DNA from: an uncultured Eggerthellaceae bacterium
Lineage (GTDB): Bacteria; Actinomycetota; Coriobacteriia; Coriobacteriales; Eggerthellaceae
Assembly (NCBI GenBank): GCA_934648845.1
Contig: CAKUFS010000010.1
Coordinates: forward strand, 1-64,000
DNA: 64,000 nucleotides
Direction of reading: 5' to 3'
Shown: piece after piece, positions 17,877 through 27,163 of the stretch
Position numbering within the stretch: position 1 is the first letter of the stretch
Layout: the number at the start of each line of letters is the position of its first letter
The notes under the pieces: generated by a model
Told to the model about the DNA's origin: nothing
Seen by the model: only the letters and a program-made list of their open reading frames with translations
Database searches by the model: none
Translations under genes and position numbers: made by a program

Positions 17877-18839
17877 ATGGATAACGTTTACTTGGGATAC
17901 GACACCGCATGGTGGTATTGGAGCAACGCGAAAAACGCGCCGAAAACGCTGGCGACAGCAGGAAGGAGCGATCGCTTGACAGATTGCGCCGTGAACCAGC
18001 GTGCTGTGCTTGATGCAGTGGGCGGTAGCGCTGTTCTTGCTAACCGGCACCTTTCTGTTCTTGTGGATAAGAAATCGATTACCAGCACAAAAAGAGTTGC
18101 TTTTCATCATAGTCCAACGCTGTTTCCCGATGGCTCATTTATCCAGCTTGCTCCCAGCATCTGCATCGCTTCACCCGAATTGAGCTTTCTGCAGTGCGCG
18201 GCAAATAAATCCCTGGTGAACACCATGGAATACGGATTTCAACTTTGCGGCACCTTTGTCCCCGATGCCGCATCGAAGCACGGCGTGGCATCGCGGCCTT
18301 CCCTTACCAGCGCGGATAAACTGTCAGCGTTTCTTGATGAATGCAATGGGATGCGTGGCGTTTCGACTGCTCGCAAAGCGCTTATTTATGTGCTCAACGG
18401 AAGCGCTTCGCCGCGTGAAACCGCCGTATCGCTTCTGCTGACCCTTCCGTTGCGTATGGGAGGTTACGCCCTGCCATCGTTTGCCATCAATCATGAGCTG
18501 GCCGTCCCAAAAGAGCTGCAGGGGCTCACTCGTCGCAGGTCGCTGCGTGCTGATTTTTTCTGGAAAAACGCCTGCGTAGCGGCGGAGTACGATAGCGACA
18601 TTGCACATCTGGGATCAGAGGAGCTTTGCAACGATGCAACGAAACGCATTGCCCTTCATCGGATGGGGTACACAACATTTGCTTTTACGCGTGTGCAAGT
18701 TGACAGCCTGATCCTTATGGACGAAAGCGTGGCGGCTCTTCGCCGCGAACTCGGAATCCGCATGCCTCAGCGCCTTCCCGTCGATTATCGAGCAAAACAA
18801 GCTGAACTGCGAAAACAACTAGGACTACCATTCTTCTAG
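17877..18839 (+). CDS. Nuclease-like protein with C-terminal DUF559/Vsr-type fold, paralogue 1
   Basis: This 320-residue protein has no certain function. The C-terminal third resembles PD-(D/E)xK nucleases of the DUF559/Vsr kind: RADFFWKNACVAAEYDS (the D...ExD pattern), then a conserved basic helix and the strand GYTTFAFTRVQV. The middle has a motif shared with a second paralogue at 29819-30892 (YVLNGSASPRE followed by LPLRMGGYALP), and before that ASPELSFLQCA and QLCGTFVPDA. I start at ATG 17877. It lacks a ribosome binding site, but an extended -10 (TGCTACCAT) 8-13 bases upstream suggests a leaderless message. A perfect palindrome TGTTGATCAACA lies at 17831. Similar proteins recur in Eggerthellaceae from memory; DNA targets are unknown. 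Confidence 0.65.
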   Translation: MDNVYLGYDTAWWYWSNAKNAPKTLATAGRSDRLTDCAVNQRAVLDAVGGSAVLANRHLSVLVDKKSITSTKRVAFHHSPTLFPDGSFIQLAPSICIASPELSFLQCAANKSLVNTMEYGFQLCGTFVPDAASKHGVASRPSLTSADKLSAFLDECNGMRGVSTARKALIYVLNGSASPRETAVSLLLTLPLRMGGYALPSFAINHELAVPKELQGLTRRRSLRADFFWKNACVAAEYDSDIAHLGSEELCNDATKRIALHRMGYTTFAFTRVQVDSLILMDESVAALRRELGIRMPQRLPVDYRAKQAELRKQLGLPFF

Positions 18840-18985
18840 CGACCATTCCGCCTGCTTGGTCGAGCCAGAGCGCGTCAACAGAGATATCACGGCAAATTAC
18901 CATGAGCGTTGGTGCGCACCCTTCAGATAATCGAAAACACCGTCGCAGCGACTGCACGTCATCGATGCTCGTTGAACGACCCATG
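18840..18985 (-). pseudogene. Decayed barstar-like gene remnant
   Basis: Minus-strand translation gives CAPTLMVICRDISVDALWL, matching TCLVVYRDNSVEEPWF of the intact barstar at 19615-19893. In another frame just upstream it gives GVFDYLKGAHQ, matching ALSDCLEDICR. The nucleotide match is also visible (TCAACAGAGNTNTCACGG). The two matches need one frameshift, and the N-terminal part and a start codon are missing. It is a truncated, frameshifted relative of the immunity gene. Confidence 0.6.
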
Positions 18986-19237
18986 CCCCATCCCCCACGA
19001 TGAACGTTCGACGGAGCATGCGCCCCATGCCTTCTCCGTCATCCGCATTTCCCCAGTTCGAGCTTCATTCTTCCTTCAAACCGTTCGCGCACAATCAGAC
19101 TCCTTGACTTTCCACCTTCGTGCCCGAACCCTCCCTGCCACCTTTCCGTGGGCCTGTTCTGACATTCTTCGCCTTGACCTTCCGTCTTCACGTCCCGCGC
19201 CTTCTCCGCCACCAGGTGTCTTCGCGCCGCGCGTCGT

Positions 19238-19357
19238 GATAAAAATGGGGTACTTTTCTGTGGGTTTACCACAGCTTACTTTTTCACGACCTGGGGAAAC
19301 ACTGAAAAATCAGGAAAGCGAAGGCAAAAATCCACAGAAAAGTGGGTCGTTTTTATC
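19238..19357. repeat. 120-bp palindromic element, copy 3, with decayed ends beside it
   Basis: Same ends, length and centre as the other copies. A pyrimidine-rich tract (19060-19237) lies on the left. On the right, 19358-19570 is purine-rich and carries further ...CGTTTTTATCA and ...CGTTTTTGTCAT ends at about 19468 and 19530, each preceded by AGGCGAAGG. These look like decayed or partial right arms. No gene is seen between 18986 and 19614. Confidence 0.85.
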
Positions 19358-19614
19358 ATGGGGGAAATCGGACAGAGGACGAAAGGGGGCAATGCGAAGG
19401 AACGGACGGAAAGGTACCGTTGGATTGTCATCAAGAAAAGTAGGCGAAGGAACAGAGGGTAGGCATCGTTTTTATCACGAGAGAAGAAATCGGAAGGAAG
19501 CAGGCGAAGGGACAGAAGGACTGACACCGTTTTTGTCATTAGGAATAGAAAAGAACGAAAAGAAGAAGTTGGTCTGATATTCTCAGGCAACAATCGGGTC
19601 GATAGAGGATCGGC

Positions 19615-19893
19615 TCAAGTCCAGGATTGCGCTTGCTTCAGCTGCACGTCAAGAGCATCGTTTTCCAAGGCAGCGCGACCCATCACCGCACATGCCTTAT
19701 CAAACCAAGGCTCTTCAACAGAGTTGTCACGGTAAACAACAAGACACGTTGGACGACAGATATCCTCCAGGCAATCGGAAAGCGCCGCAAGGTTTTCCCC
19801 GTAATAGGCGGGAAAACCCAGCTCATGGCGAAGATACGCATGTAGCTGCTCAGCCGATTGGAAATCACGCTCGCGTATTGTCACCGTTTTCAT
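19615..19893 (-). CDS. Barstar-family ribonuclease inhibitor (immunity protein)
   Basis: This 92-residue protein is a barstar homologue, the tight-binding inhibitor of barnase-type RNases. The family core YYGENLAALSDCLEDI is at residues 30-45, aligning with barstar YYGENLDALWDCLTG. Asp40 matches the key Asp39 that contacts the barnase catalytic His, whereas the equivalent of Asp35 is Ala36. The downstream strand CLVVYRD also fits. It starts at ATG 19893, with AAGGG upstream; in-frame codons to 20109 look non-coding. It lies 181 bases downstream of the barnase-like gene on the same strand, as expected for a toxin-inhibitor pair. Confidence 0.88.
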   Translation of the reverse strand: MKTVTIRERDFQSAEQLHAYLRHELGFPAYYGENLAALSDCLEDICRPTCLVVYRDNSVEEPWFDKACAVMGRAALENDALDVQLKQAQSWT

Positions 19894-20074
19894 GGCCGAA
19901 CCCTTCCCTTTCCTCTTCCCACAAACACATAATGGCTCACACCACGATATTGCATGCTTCCAGCACTTAATGCAAGGGGACAAACCTCCCCTTCCCTGCG
20001 CACACCACCCCATGAAAGCACAGAAGCACATCGGAGGCAACAAGGTCAGGTGACTAGGCGGGAGCAATGCGAAG

Positions 20075-20602
20075 CTAATAGAGCTGCGTAAACGACTGGT
20101 AATGGTCATCCGTGTAGAAAATCAACCCGTCGCTTGAATAGCAGATGCGCTTTTCCCCGCGATACCCGCCTGCGTAATCGATATCGCACTCTTTCCACGT
20201 GCGTCCGCTTTTCTCGGGCAGCAAACCGTCGTCGTTGTAAAACGTGCCGCCACCAATCGATTTGCCAGGACAAACGTCCCACAAGTTGCCTTTTTCGGCA
20301 TCCCAACCGGCCTTTTTAGCTTTCGTCTTGGAAACGTAATTGACAGGCAGCTTTTGGTAAAGATGCAGATAGAGCGCCACATGGTCTTTGTCGGTGTAGG
20401 TGCCGTCTTCAAAAACGGAAACATCGCCCGACGAGCCGCCGACATCGGCCCCCGCTGCGGCCGCACCGCCGGTCGCACCCGCACCGCCGCCCGACGCCGC
20501 ACCCGCACCACCCCAAAGAGCGCACCCGGGCAGCAGCACCAGACAAAACGCCAGTAAAAATGCCACAAGGGAAGACAGAAGCGTCTTCCCTTGCTGAAAC
20601 AT
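20075..20602 (-). CDS. Barnase-family ribonuclease, predicted lipoprotein
   Basis: This protein of 175 residues combines a lipoprotein signal (hydrophobic core then LLPGC, lipid Cys at 27), an Ala/Gly-rich linker (30-60) and a complete barnase domain (about 68-175). The domain matches barnase closely: KLPVNYVSK, PGKSIGG, SGRTWKECDIDY and DDHYQSF. All catalytic residues are present: Lys84, Arg134, Glu138 (general base), Arg148, Arg152 and His167 (general acid). An active, surface-tethered or released RNase is likely, acting on competitors or scavenging RNA. The start is uncertain: ATG 20602 has no good ribosome binding site, and GTG 20644 directly behind the symporter stop is an alternative. 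Confidence 0.92.
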   Translation of the reverse strand: MFQQGKTLLSSLVAFLLAFCLVLLPGCALWGGAGAASGGGAGATGGAAAAGADVGGSSGDVSVFEDGTYTDKDHVALYLHLYQKLPVNYVSKTKAKKAGWDAEKGNLWDVCPGKSIGGGTFYNDDGLLPEKSGRTWKECDIDYAGGYRGEKRICYSSDGLIFYTDDHYQSFTQLY

Positions 20603-20645
20603 CGTTTGCGGAAATGCGTTGAACGTATGTCGCGTACGCGCCACG

Positions 20646-22088
20646 TTACTCGCTTTCCGCCGCAGCCGCATCGGCCTGAACCGGCTCCAGCGCCTTCTTC
20701 TTGCCATTATGCGACTTCGCACAGGTAGCCACCGCACCGGACATCGCAATCAATGCGATAACGTTCGGCAGAACCATGAGCTGGTTGAACATGTCCTGCA
20801 TCTCCCAAACCAGATCGTTGGAAAGCAGCGAACCCAGGAACACGAAGAACACCGCCAGAACAGAGAACACGGGAAGCGCCTTCTTGCCAAACAGGTACAC
20901 GAAATTAATCTTGGAGAACAAGTTCCAACCCAAGATGGTGCTGAAAGCGAAGAACAGCAGGCAGATAGCAACGAATGCATTGCCGAAGCCCGAACCGAAC
21001 ATCGTGCCGAACGCGTATTGAGCCATGTTCGTCTTATTCAGGCCAGCCGCGGCAATAAAGTCGTACGCCTGCGTGTTGATGGCGCCGTCCTGAATGTAAA
21101 CAGCAGAGATAACAACCAAAGCGGTCATGGTAACCACAACGAACGTGTCAACGAAAACGCCAATGAAAGCAACAACGCCCTGCTCGTGCGGATCCTTAAC
21201 GTTGGCCTGCGCGTGTGCATGAGGCGTAGAACCCATACCGGCTTCGTTGGAGAACAAGCCGCGCTTAGCACCCTGCGTCATTGCCGCAATAATGCCACCC
21301 ACAGCACCGCCGAAATACGCCTCGGGGTTAAATGCGCTCTCGAAAATCAACGCAAATGTTGCAGGAATGGTGTCAAGACGCGTGCACAGAACAATCAAGC
21401 CGCCCACCAGGTAAATAACTGCCATCAGGGGAACCAGCTTCTCCGTAACGGATGCAATACGGGAAACACCGCCCACGAACACGAAGCCCGCAACAAGCGC
21501 GATGATAATACCCACAATCCAGGGAGCAATGCCGAACGCCGTAGAGCACGTAGAAGCGATAGAGTTCGACTGAACCATGCAGCCCATGAAGCCCAAGGAC
21601 AAGATAATTGCCACGGCGAAGAAGGCCGCCAGGAACTTGCCCAAACCGCCCTTGAACGCGGTGCGGATGTAGTAGACCGGGCCACCATGGACCGCGCCAT
21701 CTTCGTCAACCTTCTTGGTCATCTGCGCCAGAACAGCCTCGGCGTAGTTCGTGGCCATGCCCAAGAACGCGATAATCCACATCCAAAGGATAGCACCCGG
21801 GCCGCCCGTCAGGATTGCACCGCACGCACCAACGATGTTGCCCGTGCCTACCTGAGCGGCAATAGCGGTTGCCAGCGCCTGAAATGAGCTCATGCCGCTT
21901 TCTTGCTTGCCGCCGCGCAGCGAAAAGCCGCTGAACATGCGACGCCAGCCTTCGGCAAAGCAGCGAATCTGCACGAAACGCGTGCGGATGGTAAAGAACA
22001 GACCTGTTCCCACCAACAAAAAGAGCAAAACATAATTGGATAGATACCCGTTGATAGTTGTGACTACCCCGAGAGCAGCTGCCTCCAT
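20646..22088 (-). CDS. Alanine/glycine:cation symporter (AGCS family)
   Basis: This 480-residue membrane transporter imports alanine or glycine with Na+ or H+. Family signatures include TAIAAQVGTGNIVGACGAI and GGPGAILWMWIIAFLGMATN in the first third and KRGLFSNEAGMGSTPHAHA in the middle, with about ten hydrophobic spans. A glycine riboswitch lies 90 bases upstream, which points to glycine as substrate or signal. GAAGGGATT precedes the ATG. The barnase gene follows within 45 bases on the same strand, so read-through is possible. Confidence 0.93.
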   Translation of the reverse strand: MEAAALGVVTTINGYLSNYVLLFLLVGTGLFFTIRTRFVQIRCFAEGWRRMFSGFSLRGGKQESGMSSFQALATAIAAQVGTGNIVGACGAILTGGPGAILWMWIIAFLGMATNYAEAVLAQMTKKVDEDGAVHGGPVYYIRTAFKGGLGKFLAAFFAVAIILSLGFMGCMVQSNSIASTCSTAFGIAPWIVGIIIALVAGFVFVGGVSRIASVTEKLVPLMAVIYLVGGLIVLCTRLDTIPATFALIFESAFNPEAYFGGAVGGIIAAMTQGAKRGLFSNEAGMGSTPHAHAQANVKDPHEQGVVAFIGVFVDTFVVVTMTALVVISAVYIQDGAINTQAYDFIAAAGLNKTNMAQYAFGTMFGSGFGNAFVAICLLFFAFSTILGWNLFSKINFVYLFGKKALPVFSVLAVFFVFLGSLLSNDLVWEMQDMFNQLMVLPNVIALIAMSGAVATCAKSHNGKKKALEPVQADAAAAESE

Positions 22089-22177
22089 AATCCCTTCTTT
22101 CTTTCTGCAGCGCTAACTGCGGTTTTAGTCTCTGAAGAGGGATAAAGCAGGCACCACGATGCCGCACAATCAACCCC

Positions 22178-22270
22178 AGCTCTGTCCTTTAGCCTGAGAG
22201 ATTCGGCGGCCAACCTGCGTGGGCGGCTCACCTTGCACCTTCGGCACTCATTCAAGAGTTCTCCAGAGCT
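22178..22270 (-). ncRNA. Glycine riboswitch, single aptamer
   Basis: The minus-strand leader reads AGCTCTGGAGA ... GTGCCGAAGGTGCAAGG ... CCGAATCTCTCAGGCTAAAGG then ACAGAGCT. This is the glycine aptamer consensus (GCCGAAGGxGCAA, CCGAAxCTCTCAGG, AAGGACAGAG), closed by P1 AGCTCT/AGAGCT. Only one aptamer is seen rather than the common tandem pair. The expression platform should lie in the 90 bases before the symporter start; I do not see an obvious terminator there. Confidence 0.9.
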
Positions 22271-22592
22271 TCCTCCGCACTCTGTTTCTCCGCCCGTTGC
22301 GGAAATCCAAAGCGTTTCATAGGAAGGTAATGAATAATACGAAGGTGGATTATGAGCATGTAACAATTCCAAAACAAGTGCGAAACAATTTGCTTGGGGG
22401 CGTGCGGTAGACTCCGCGCCGTAAACGGTAAAAGTGCGCTTGTTGTGCGGTGGCGAAGCAGCTGCGACGCTGCCGAGCTCGACAGCCATGCAAGTTGCGG
22501 CGCTATCCGGCCACCGTTGCGGAGTGGGCAGCGGCACTGCCAGAAACCGTTGCAGAGCAGGCTACCGCATACCAGCCACCGCCGCAAACGGC

Positions 22593-22628
22593 AAAAAAAG
22601 CGCCTCCCCCGTACGGTAGAAGCGCTTT
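22593..22628 (-). terminator. Terminator of purL
   Basis: On the minus strand AAGCGCTTC pairs with GAGGCGCTT around a ~13-base loop and runs into TTTTTTT, about 120 bases after the purL stop. The remaining sequence between the riboswitch and purL (22271-22751) shows no gene. Confidence 0.75.
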
Positions 22629-22751
22629 CTTGAAGTTGAAACAACACGCGGAACGCGCATGCGGCCTTCCCGTAATTTCTACGCGGCGCCTGCGGCAACC
22701 TGCGCTGCAGTCCACACGTCAACGCGATGTCTGCGGTCTTCCCGCAATCCT

Positions 22752-25700
22752 TTACGCGAAGTACGCCACGCCACCCTCAATAAGCGGCTGGAAGTTATTG
22801 CCCGGCACGTTCTTGTACAGACCCGCGCCCGCACGCTCGGAGTGACCCATCTTGCCCAGCACACGACCATCGGGGCTCGTGATGCCTTCAATTGCCAGAA
22901 CGGAGCCGTTGGGGTTCACGTTCCAATCCATGGAAGGAACGCCCTGCTCATCAACGTACTGCGTGGCAATCTGGCCTGCCGCCTTCAGCTGCTCAAGCAG
23001 CTCGGGCAAAATCACGAAGCGACCTTCGCCGTGACTAATAGCAATGTTGTGGACGTCGCCCACCTGGCAGCGCGAAAGCCAGGGGCTCAAATTCGATGCC
23101 ACGCGCGTGCGCACCAAACGGCTCTGGTGACGGCCGATCTCGTTGAACGTGAGCGTGGGGCACGCATCGTCCATGGGGCGGATGTCGCCATACGGCACCA
23201 AGCCCAGCTTCACGAGCGCTTGGAAGCCGTTGCAGATGCCCAACATCAGGCCGTCGCGGTTCTGCAGCAAGTCGCGCACTGCTTCGGTCACTTCCGGAGC
23301 GCGGAAGAACGCCGTGATGAACTTCGCGGAACCATCGGGCTCGTCGCCGCCGGAAAAACCGCCCGGCAGCATGACAATCTGGCTCTCGCGGATAAGCTGC
23401 GCCAGGCGCTGCGTGCTTTCGGCAACAGCAGCAGGCGTCAAGTTGTTGACAACGAACGTCGTTGCGGCAGCACCCGCGCGCTCGAACGCATGCGCGGTGT
23501 CGTATTCGCAGTTCGTGCCCGGGAACACAGGGATAACCACGCGCGGCTGGGCAATCTTGCCAGAGAACACATGCGGAGCAGCAGCCGTGTAGCTAATGGC
23601 CTCAACAGCTTCGCCCGCCTTGCGATACGGATACACCGGCTCAAGCTTGCCTTCCCAGGCTTCCTGCAACTTGGTCAAGCACACGTGCGCGTCCCCCGCA
23701 GTGAGCACGTAATCGCTGGTCGTCGTGCCAATTTCTAGCACATGCATCTCGTTAGTAGGCGCCGGCAGAGAAGCACCCGGCGCCAGCTCCACCAGGAAGC
23801 TGCCATACGCGGGAACGAACAGTTTGTCAGCCGCGAAATCGCCCGTAAGCGCAACGCCCAATTGGTTGCCAACGCACATCTTGAACAGGGCTTCTGCCAG
23901 GCAGCCATAGCCTGCCGTGGACACGGCCAGCGCATCATGAGAAGCCGTAAGGGCTTCCACGGCATCAAGCGCTTCCTGCATACCCTGGACTTGTGGCATA
24001 ACGCCATCTTCCTGGTACGCCGGCGCGATCAGCACCACGCGGTTTCCCGCAGCCTTGAACTCGGGAGAAATAATGCGATCCACGTTTCCGCAGGCCGTGG
24101 CAAAGCTGATAAGCGTAGGCGGTACATCCAAGTCCTCAAAGCTGCCAGACATGGAGTCCTTGCCGCCAATGGAACCAACGCCCAGGTCAACCTGTGCCAT
24201 GAGCGAGCCCAGAAGCGATGCCGTAGGTTTGCCCCAGCGCGCGGGATCTTCGCGCAGGCTGCCGAAGTATTCCTGGAACGTAAAGTATGCATCCTTGCGT
24301 GAGAAACCGGCCGCGATAAGCTTCGAGATGCTTTCCACAACGGCAATGTACGCGCCCACAAACTGGTTGCTCTCGGACAAATACGGGTTATAACCCCAGC
24401 TCATACCGCTGCACGTGGTGGTCTCGCCATCAACGGGAAGCTTTGCCACCATGGCCATGTTCGGCGTGAGTTGCGTTTTACCGCCAAACGGCATAAGCAC
24501 CGTAGCCGCACCAATCGTGCTGTCGAAGCGCTCGGAAAGGCCCTTATTGGACGCCACGTTGATGTCGGTCAGAACGTCCGCCAGACGCTCTTCAAGCGAG
24601 GCGCCTTCCGTAGCGGTCCAGGCGGGAGCATATGCACCGCCCTGCTGCACGTGAACATCCATGCTCTTCGGTGCGCCGTTGCTGTTCAAGAACGCACGAG
24701 AAAGATCAACAATCGTATCGCTGTTCCAAGTCATACGCACGCGCGGCTCTTGCGTAACAACGGCAATCGGCGTGGCTTCCAGATTTTCCTCGTGCGCAAG
24801 CGCAATGAACGCGTCCACGTCTTCGGCGGCAAGCGCCACCGCCATGCGCTCTTGGCTCTCGGAAATGGCCAGCTCCGTGCCATCTAGGCCGTCGTATTTC
24901 TTCGTCACGCGATTCAGATCAATCTGCAGGCCGTCGGCCAGCTCGCCCACGGCAACGGAAACACCACCCGCGCCAAAGTCGTTGCAGCGCTTGACCATGC
25001 GGCACGCATCGCCACGACGGAACAAACGCTGAATCTTACGTTCAACAGGCGCGTTGCCCTTCTGAACCTCGGCGCCGCACGTCTCAATGGAGCTCGCATC
25101 GTGCGCCTTCGAGGAACCCGTGGCGCCGCCGATGCCGTCGCGACCCGTGCGACCGCCCAAAAGGACAATGACATCCGTGGGAGCAGGCGTCTCGCGACGA
25201 ACGTGGTCGGCGGGCGTGGCACCCACAACCGCGCCCACCTCCATGTGCTTTGCCGCGTAACCGGGATGATACACTTCGCTGACCTGGCCCGTTGCCAAGC
25301 CAATCTGGTTGCCGTAGCTCGAATAACCCGCAGCCGCCGTGGTTGCCAGCTTACGCTGCGGCAGCTTGCCAGGGATGGTTTCGGAAACTGGCACCAGCGG
25401 ATCAGCGCACCCGGTCAAGCGCATGGCCTGGTACACGTAGCTGCGGCCCGAAAGCGGGTCGCGAATAGCGCCGCCCACGCACGTTGCCGCGCCGCCGAAC
25501 GGCTCGATTTCAGTGGGGTGATTGTGCGTCTCGTTCTTGAAAAGGTAGAGCCAATCCTGCTCTTCCCCGTTCACGTCGCACTTGATCTTCACCGTGCAGG
25601 CGTTGATTTCTTCGGACTCGTCCAGATTCTTCAGGATGCCCTTCGCCTTCAGGTACTTCGCGCCAATGGTGCCCATGTCCATAAGGCAAACGGGTTTCTC

Positions 25701-26486
25701 GTCGCGACCCAACTCATGGCGCATGGCAAGGTATTTCTCGAAGGCAGCAGCCACAGCAGCATCATCGATCACGGGATTCGTGAGTTCGGTGCCAAACGTA
25801 GTGTGGCGGCAGTGGTCGGACCAGTACGTGTCAACAACCTTGACTTCAGTAATAGTGGGATTGCGCTTCTCAACCTCGCGGAAATGCTTCTGGAAGAACA
25901 CGATGTCAGCCAGATCCATGGCTAAACCGCGCTCTTTGATGAACGCCGCCAGCTGCTCTTCGGTCAGGTCAGTAAAGCCCTCTACCACTTCAACGGGCGC
26001 GGGCTCGGCAAACGTCATGGCCAGCGTAGCGGGCAGACCAAGCGATGCCTTGCGGCTCTCAACAGGATTGATAACGTAATGCTTCACGGCTTCGATATCC
26101 TGCTCGGAAAGCGCACCTTCCAGCACGTACACTTTCGCATTGCGCACCAGCGGACGCTCACCCTGGCTGATAAGCTGGATGCACTCGCTTGCGCTATCGG
26201 CACGCTGATCGAACTGGCCCGGCAGCGCCTCAACGGCAAACAACGCACCCTGGGCGCCTTCGATCTGCGGAAGCTCAAACGACGCCGTGTCGGACTGAGG
26301 CTCGCTGAACACGGTGGGCACGCACTGGGCGAACAGCTCTTCGCTTAGCCCCTCCACATCGTAGCGATTGATGATGCGAACCTTTTCCAGACCCGCAATG
26401 CCTAAGATGTCACGTAGCTCGCTGGCAAGATGCTGCGATTCAACATCAAAGCCCGGCTTCTTTTCAACGTAGACGCGCTGAACCAT
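22752..26486 (-). CDS. purL: Phosphoribosylformylglycinamidine synthase, one-piece (PurL with PurQ domain)
   Basis: This cytosolic enzyme makes FGAM from FGAR, glutamine and ATP, the fourth step of purine synthesis. The 1244-residue chain contains a PurS-like N-terminus (MVQRVYVEKKPGFDVESQ), two AIR-synthase-type halves (e.g. KNETHNHPTEIEPFGGAATC, GVGSIGGKDSMSGSFEDL) and a C-terminal class I glutamine amidotransferase. That domain shows FPGTNCEYD, the nucleophile in LMLGICNGF (about residue 1080) and SHGEGRF. It fits the clostridial-type single-chain enzyme. I start at ATG 26486; upstream in-frame codons to 26882 lie in a repeat and are not coding. Confidence 0.95.
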   Translation of the reverse strand: MVQRVYVEKKPGFDVESQHLASELRDILGIAGLEKVRIINRYDVEGLSEELFAQCVPTVFSEPQSDTASFELPQIEGAQGALFAVEALPGQFDQRADSASECIQLISQGERPLVRNAKVYVLEGALSEQDIEAVKHYVINPVESRKASLGLPATLAMTFAEPAPVEVVEGFTDLTEEQLAAFIKERGLAMDLADIVFFQKHFREVEKRNPTITEVKVVDTYWSDHCRHTTFGTELTNPVIDDAAVAAAFEKYLAMRHELGRDEKPVCLMDMGTIGAKYLKAKGILKNLDESEEINACTVKIKCDVNGEEQDWLYLFKNETHNHPTEIEPFGGAATCVGGAIRDPLSGRSYVYQAMRLTGCADPLVPVSETIPGKLPQRKLATTAAAGYSSYGNQIGLATGQVSEVYHPGYAAKHMEVGAVVGATPADHVRRETPAPTDVIVLLGGRTGRDGIGGATGSSKAHDASSIETCGAEVQKGNAPVERKIQRLFRRGDACRMVKRCNDFGAGGVSVAVGELADGLQIDLNRVTKKYDGLDGTELAISESQERMAVALAAEDVDAFIALAHEENLEATPIAVVTQEPRVRMTWNSDTIVDLSRAFLNSNGAPKSMDVHVQQGGAYAPAWTATEGASLEERLADVLTDINVASNKGLSERFDSTIGAATVLMPFGGKTQLTPNMAMVAKLPVDGETTTCSGMSWGYNPYLSESNQFVGAYIAVVESISKLIAAGFSRKDAYFTFQEYFGSLREDPARWGKPTASLLGSLMAQVDLGVGSIGGKDSMSGSFEDLDVPPTLISFATACGNVDRIISPEFKAAGNRVVLIAPAYQEDGVMPQVQGMQEALDAVEALTASHDALAVSTAGYGCLAEALFKMCVGNQLGVALTGDFAADKLFVPAYGSFLVELAPGASLPAPTNEMHVLEIGTTTSDYVLTAGDAHVCLTKLQEAWEGKLEPVYPYRKAGEAVEAISYTAAAPHVFSGKIAQPRVVIPVFPGTNCEYDTAHAFERAGAAATTFVVNNLTPAAVAESTQRLAQLIRESQIVMLPGGFSGGDEPDGSAKFITAFFRAPEVTEAVRDLLQNRDGLMLGICNGFQALVKLGLVPYGDIRPMDDACPTLTFNEIGRHQSRLVRTRVASNLSPWLSRCQVGDVHNIAISHGEGRFVILPELLEQLKAAGQIATQYVDEQGVPSMDWNVNPNGSVLAIEGITSPDGRVLGKMGHSERAGAGLYKNVPGNNFQPLIEGGVAYFA

Positions 26487-26686
26487 GAAATCCACCCTTC
26501 GAATGTGCGCCAATGCGCACGCCTTTCGCTGTGCGCACGGGGCGCACGCTTCGCCAATACTTCCAAACGCTTCTTGTGTTTTGCCGATGCCGAAAAACGA
26601 CATATAGATATACCTTTGCATGATACCGCTTCTTGTCGCAAGCGCAGACGTGATGATGCCTAGGGGCAGAATTCTTTCACAGCAGA

Positions 26687-26880
26687 CGGAGCGCAAGGGG
26701 AAGGAGAAGGGGCCGACGCCGGGAGTTAAGCCGAAGCTGACGAGCGCAAGACAGGAGCGCGGATGCGAAGGGCTGAGCCGAACTGCGACGCTTTGGATAA
26801 GTTGAGCGAGCCGCAAGTGAGAGGAAGCATTATCCAAGCGGAGTCGTGAGGTGAATGCCCTTCGCGCCCTTGCGCTCCGC
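26687..26880. repeat. Structured palindromic repeat (GGATAA-stem family), copy A
   Basis: Nested stems: CGGAGCGCAAGGG (26687-26699) with CCCTTGCGCTCCG (26867-26879), GCGAAGGG (26765) with CCCTTCGC (26858), and CGCTTTGGATAA with TTATCCAAGCG. The core GAGCCGAACTGCGACGC, AAGTTGAGCGAGCCGCAAG and GAAGCATTATCC recurs at 40084-40197 and 62346-62461. It fills part of the 677-base purL / MFS divergent gap, where I see no gene. Downstream, AATTATATAGAG (about 27128) could be the -10 region of the MFS gene. Confidence 0.75.
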
Positions 26881-27163
26881 ATCTATTCCCTTTCGCCGGC
26901 AGCCTCTTCCCCATCAGCCGCTTACCGCCGCCAAGCGCCGCTTGCGGCAGAGCAACCCCGCCATTTGTGGAGCTTTCCGAATCTTCGCAAGAAATTCCTT
27001 ACACAAGACCAAGACAATCCCTAAACTAACAGGGTTTGACCGTCGGGCAAGACGACCTGGTCAACCAACTTTCGCGAACTCTTTCGCAGTTTTTTCTCTT
27101 CGAAAAAACAATAACCATACCAATAGCAATTATATAGAGACGCACATTTGAAACGAGGTATTT

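Noticed and set aside
20619..21887. Plus-strand frame of 422 codons opposite the amino acid symporter
   Set aside because: Its His/Asn/Arg-rich product is the reverse reading of membrane-span codons; no ribosome binding site.
26487..26882. N-terminal extension of purL
   Set aside because: Falls in the structured repeat and has no similarity to FGAM synthases; a good start with GGTGG lies at 26486.
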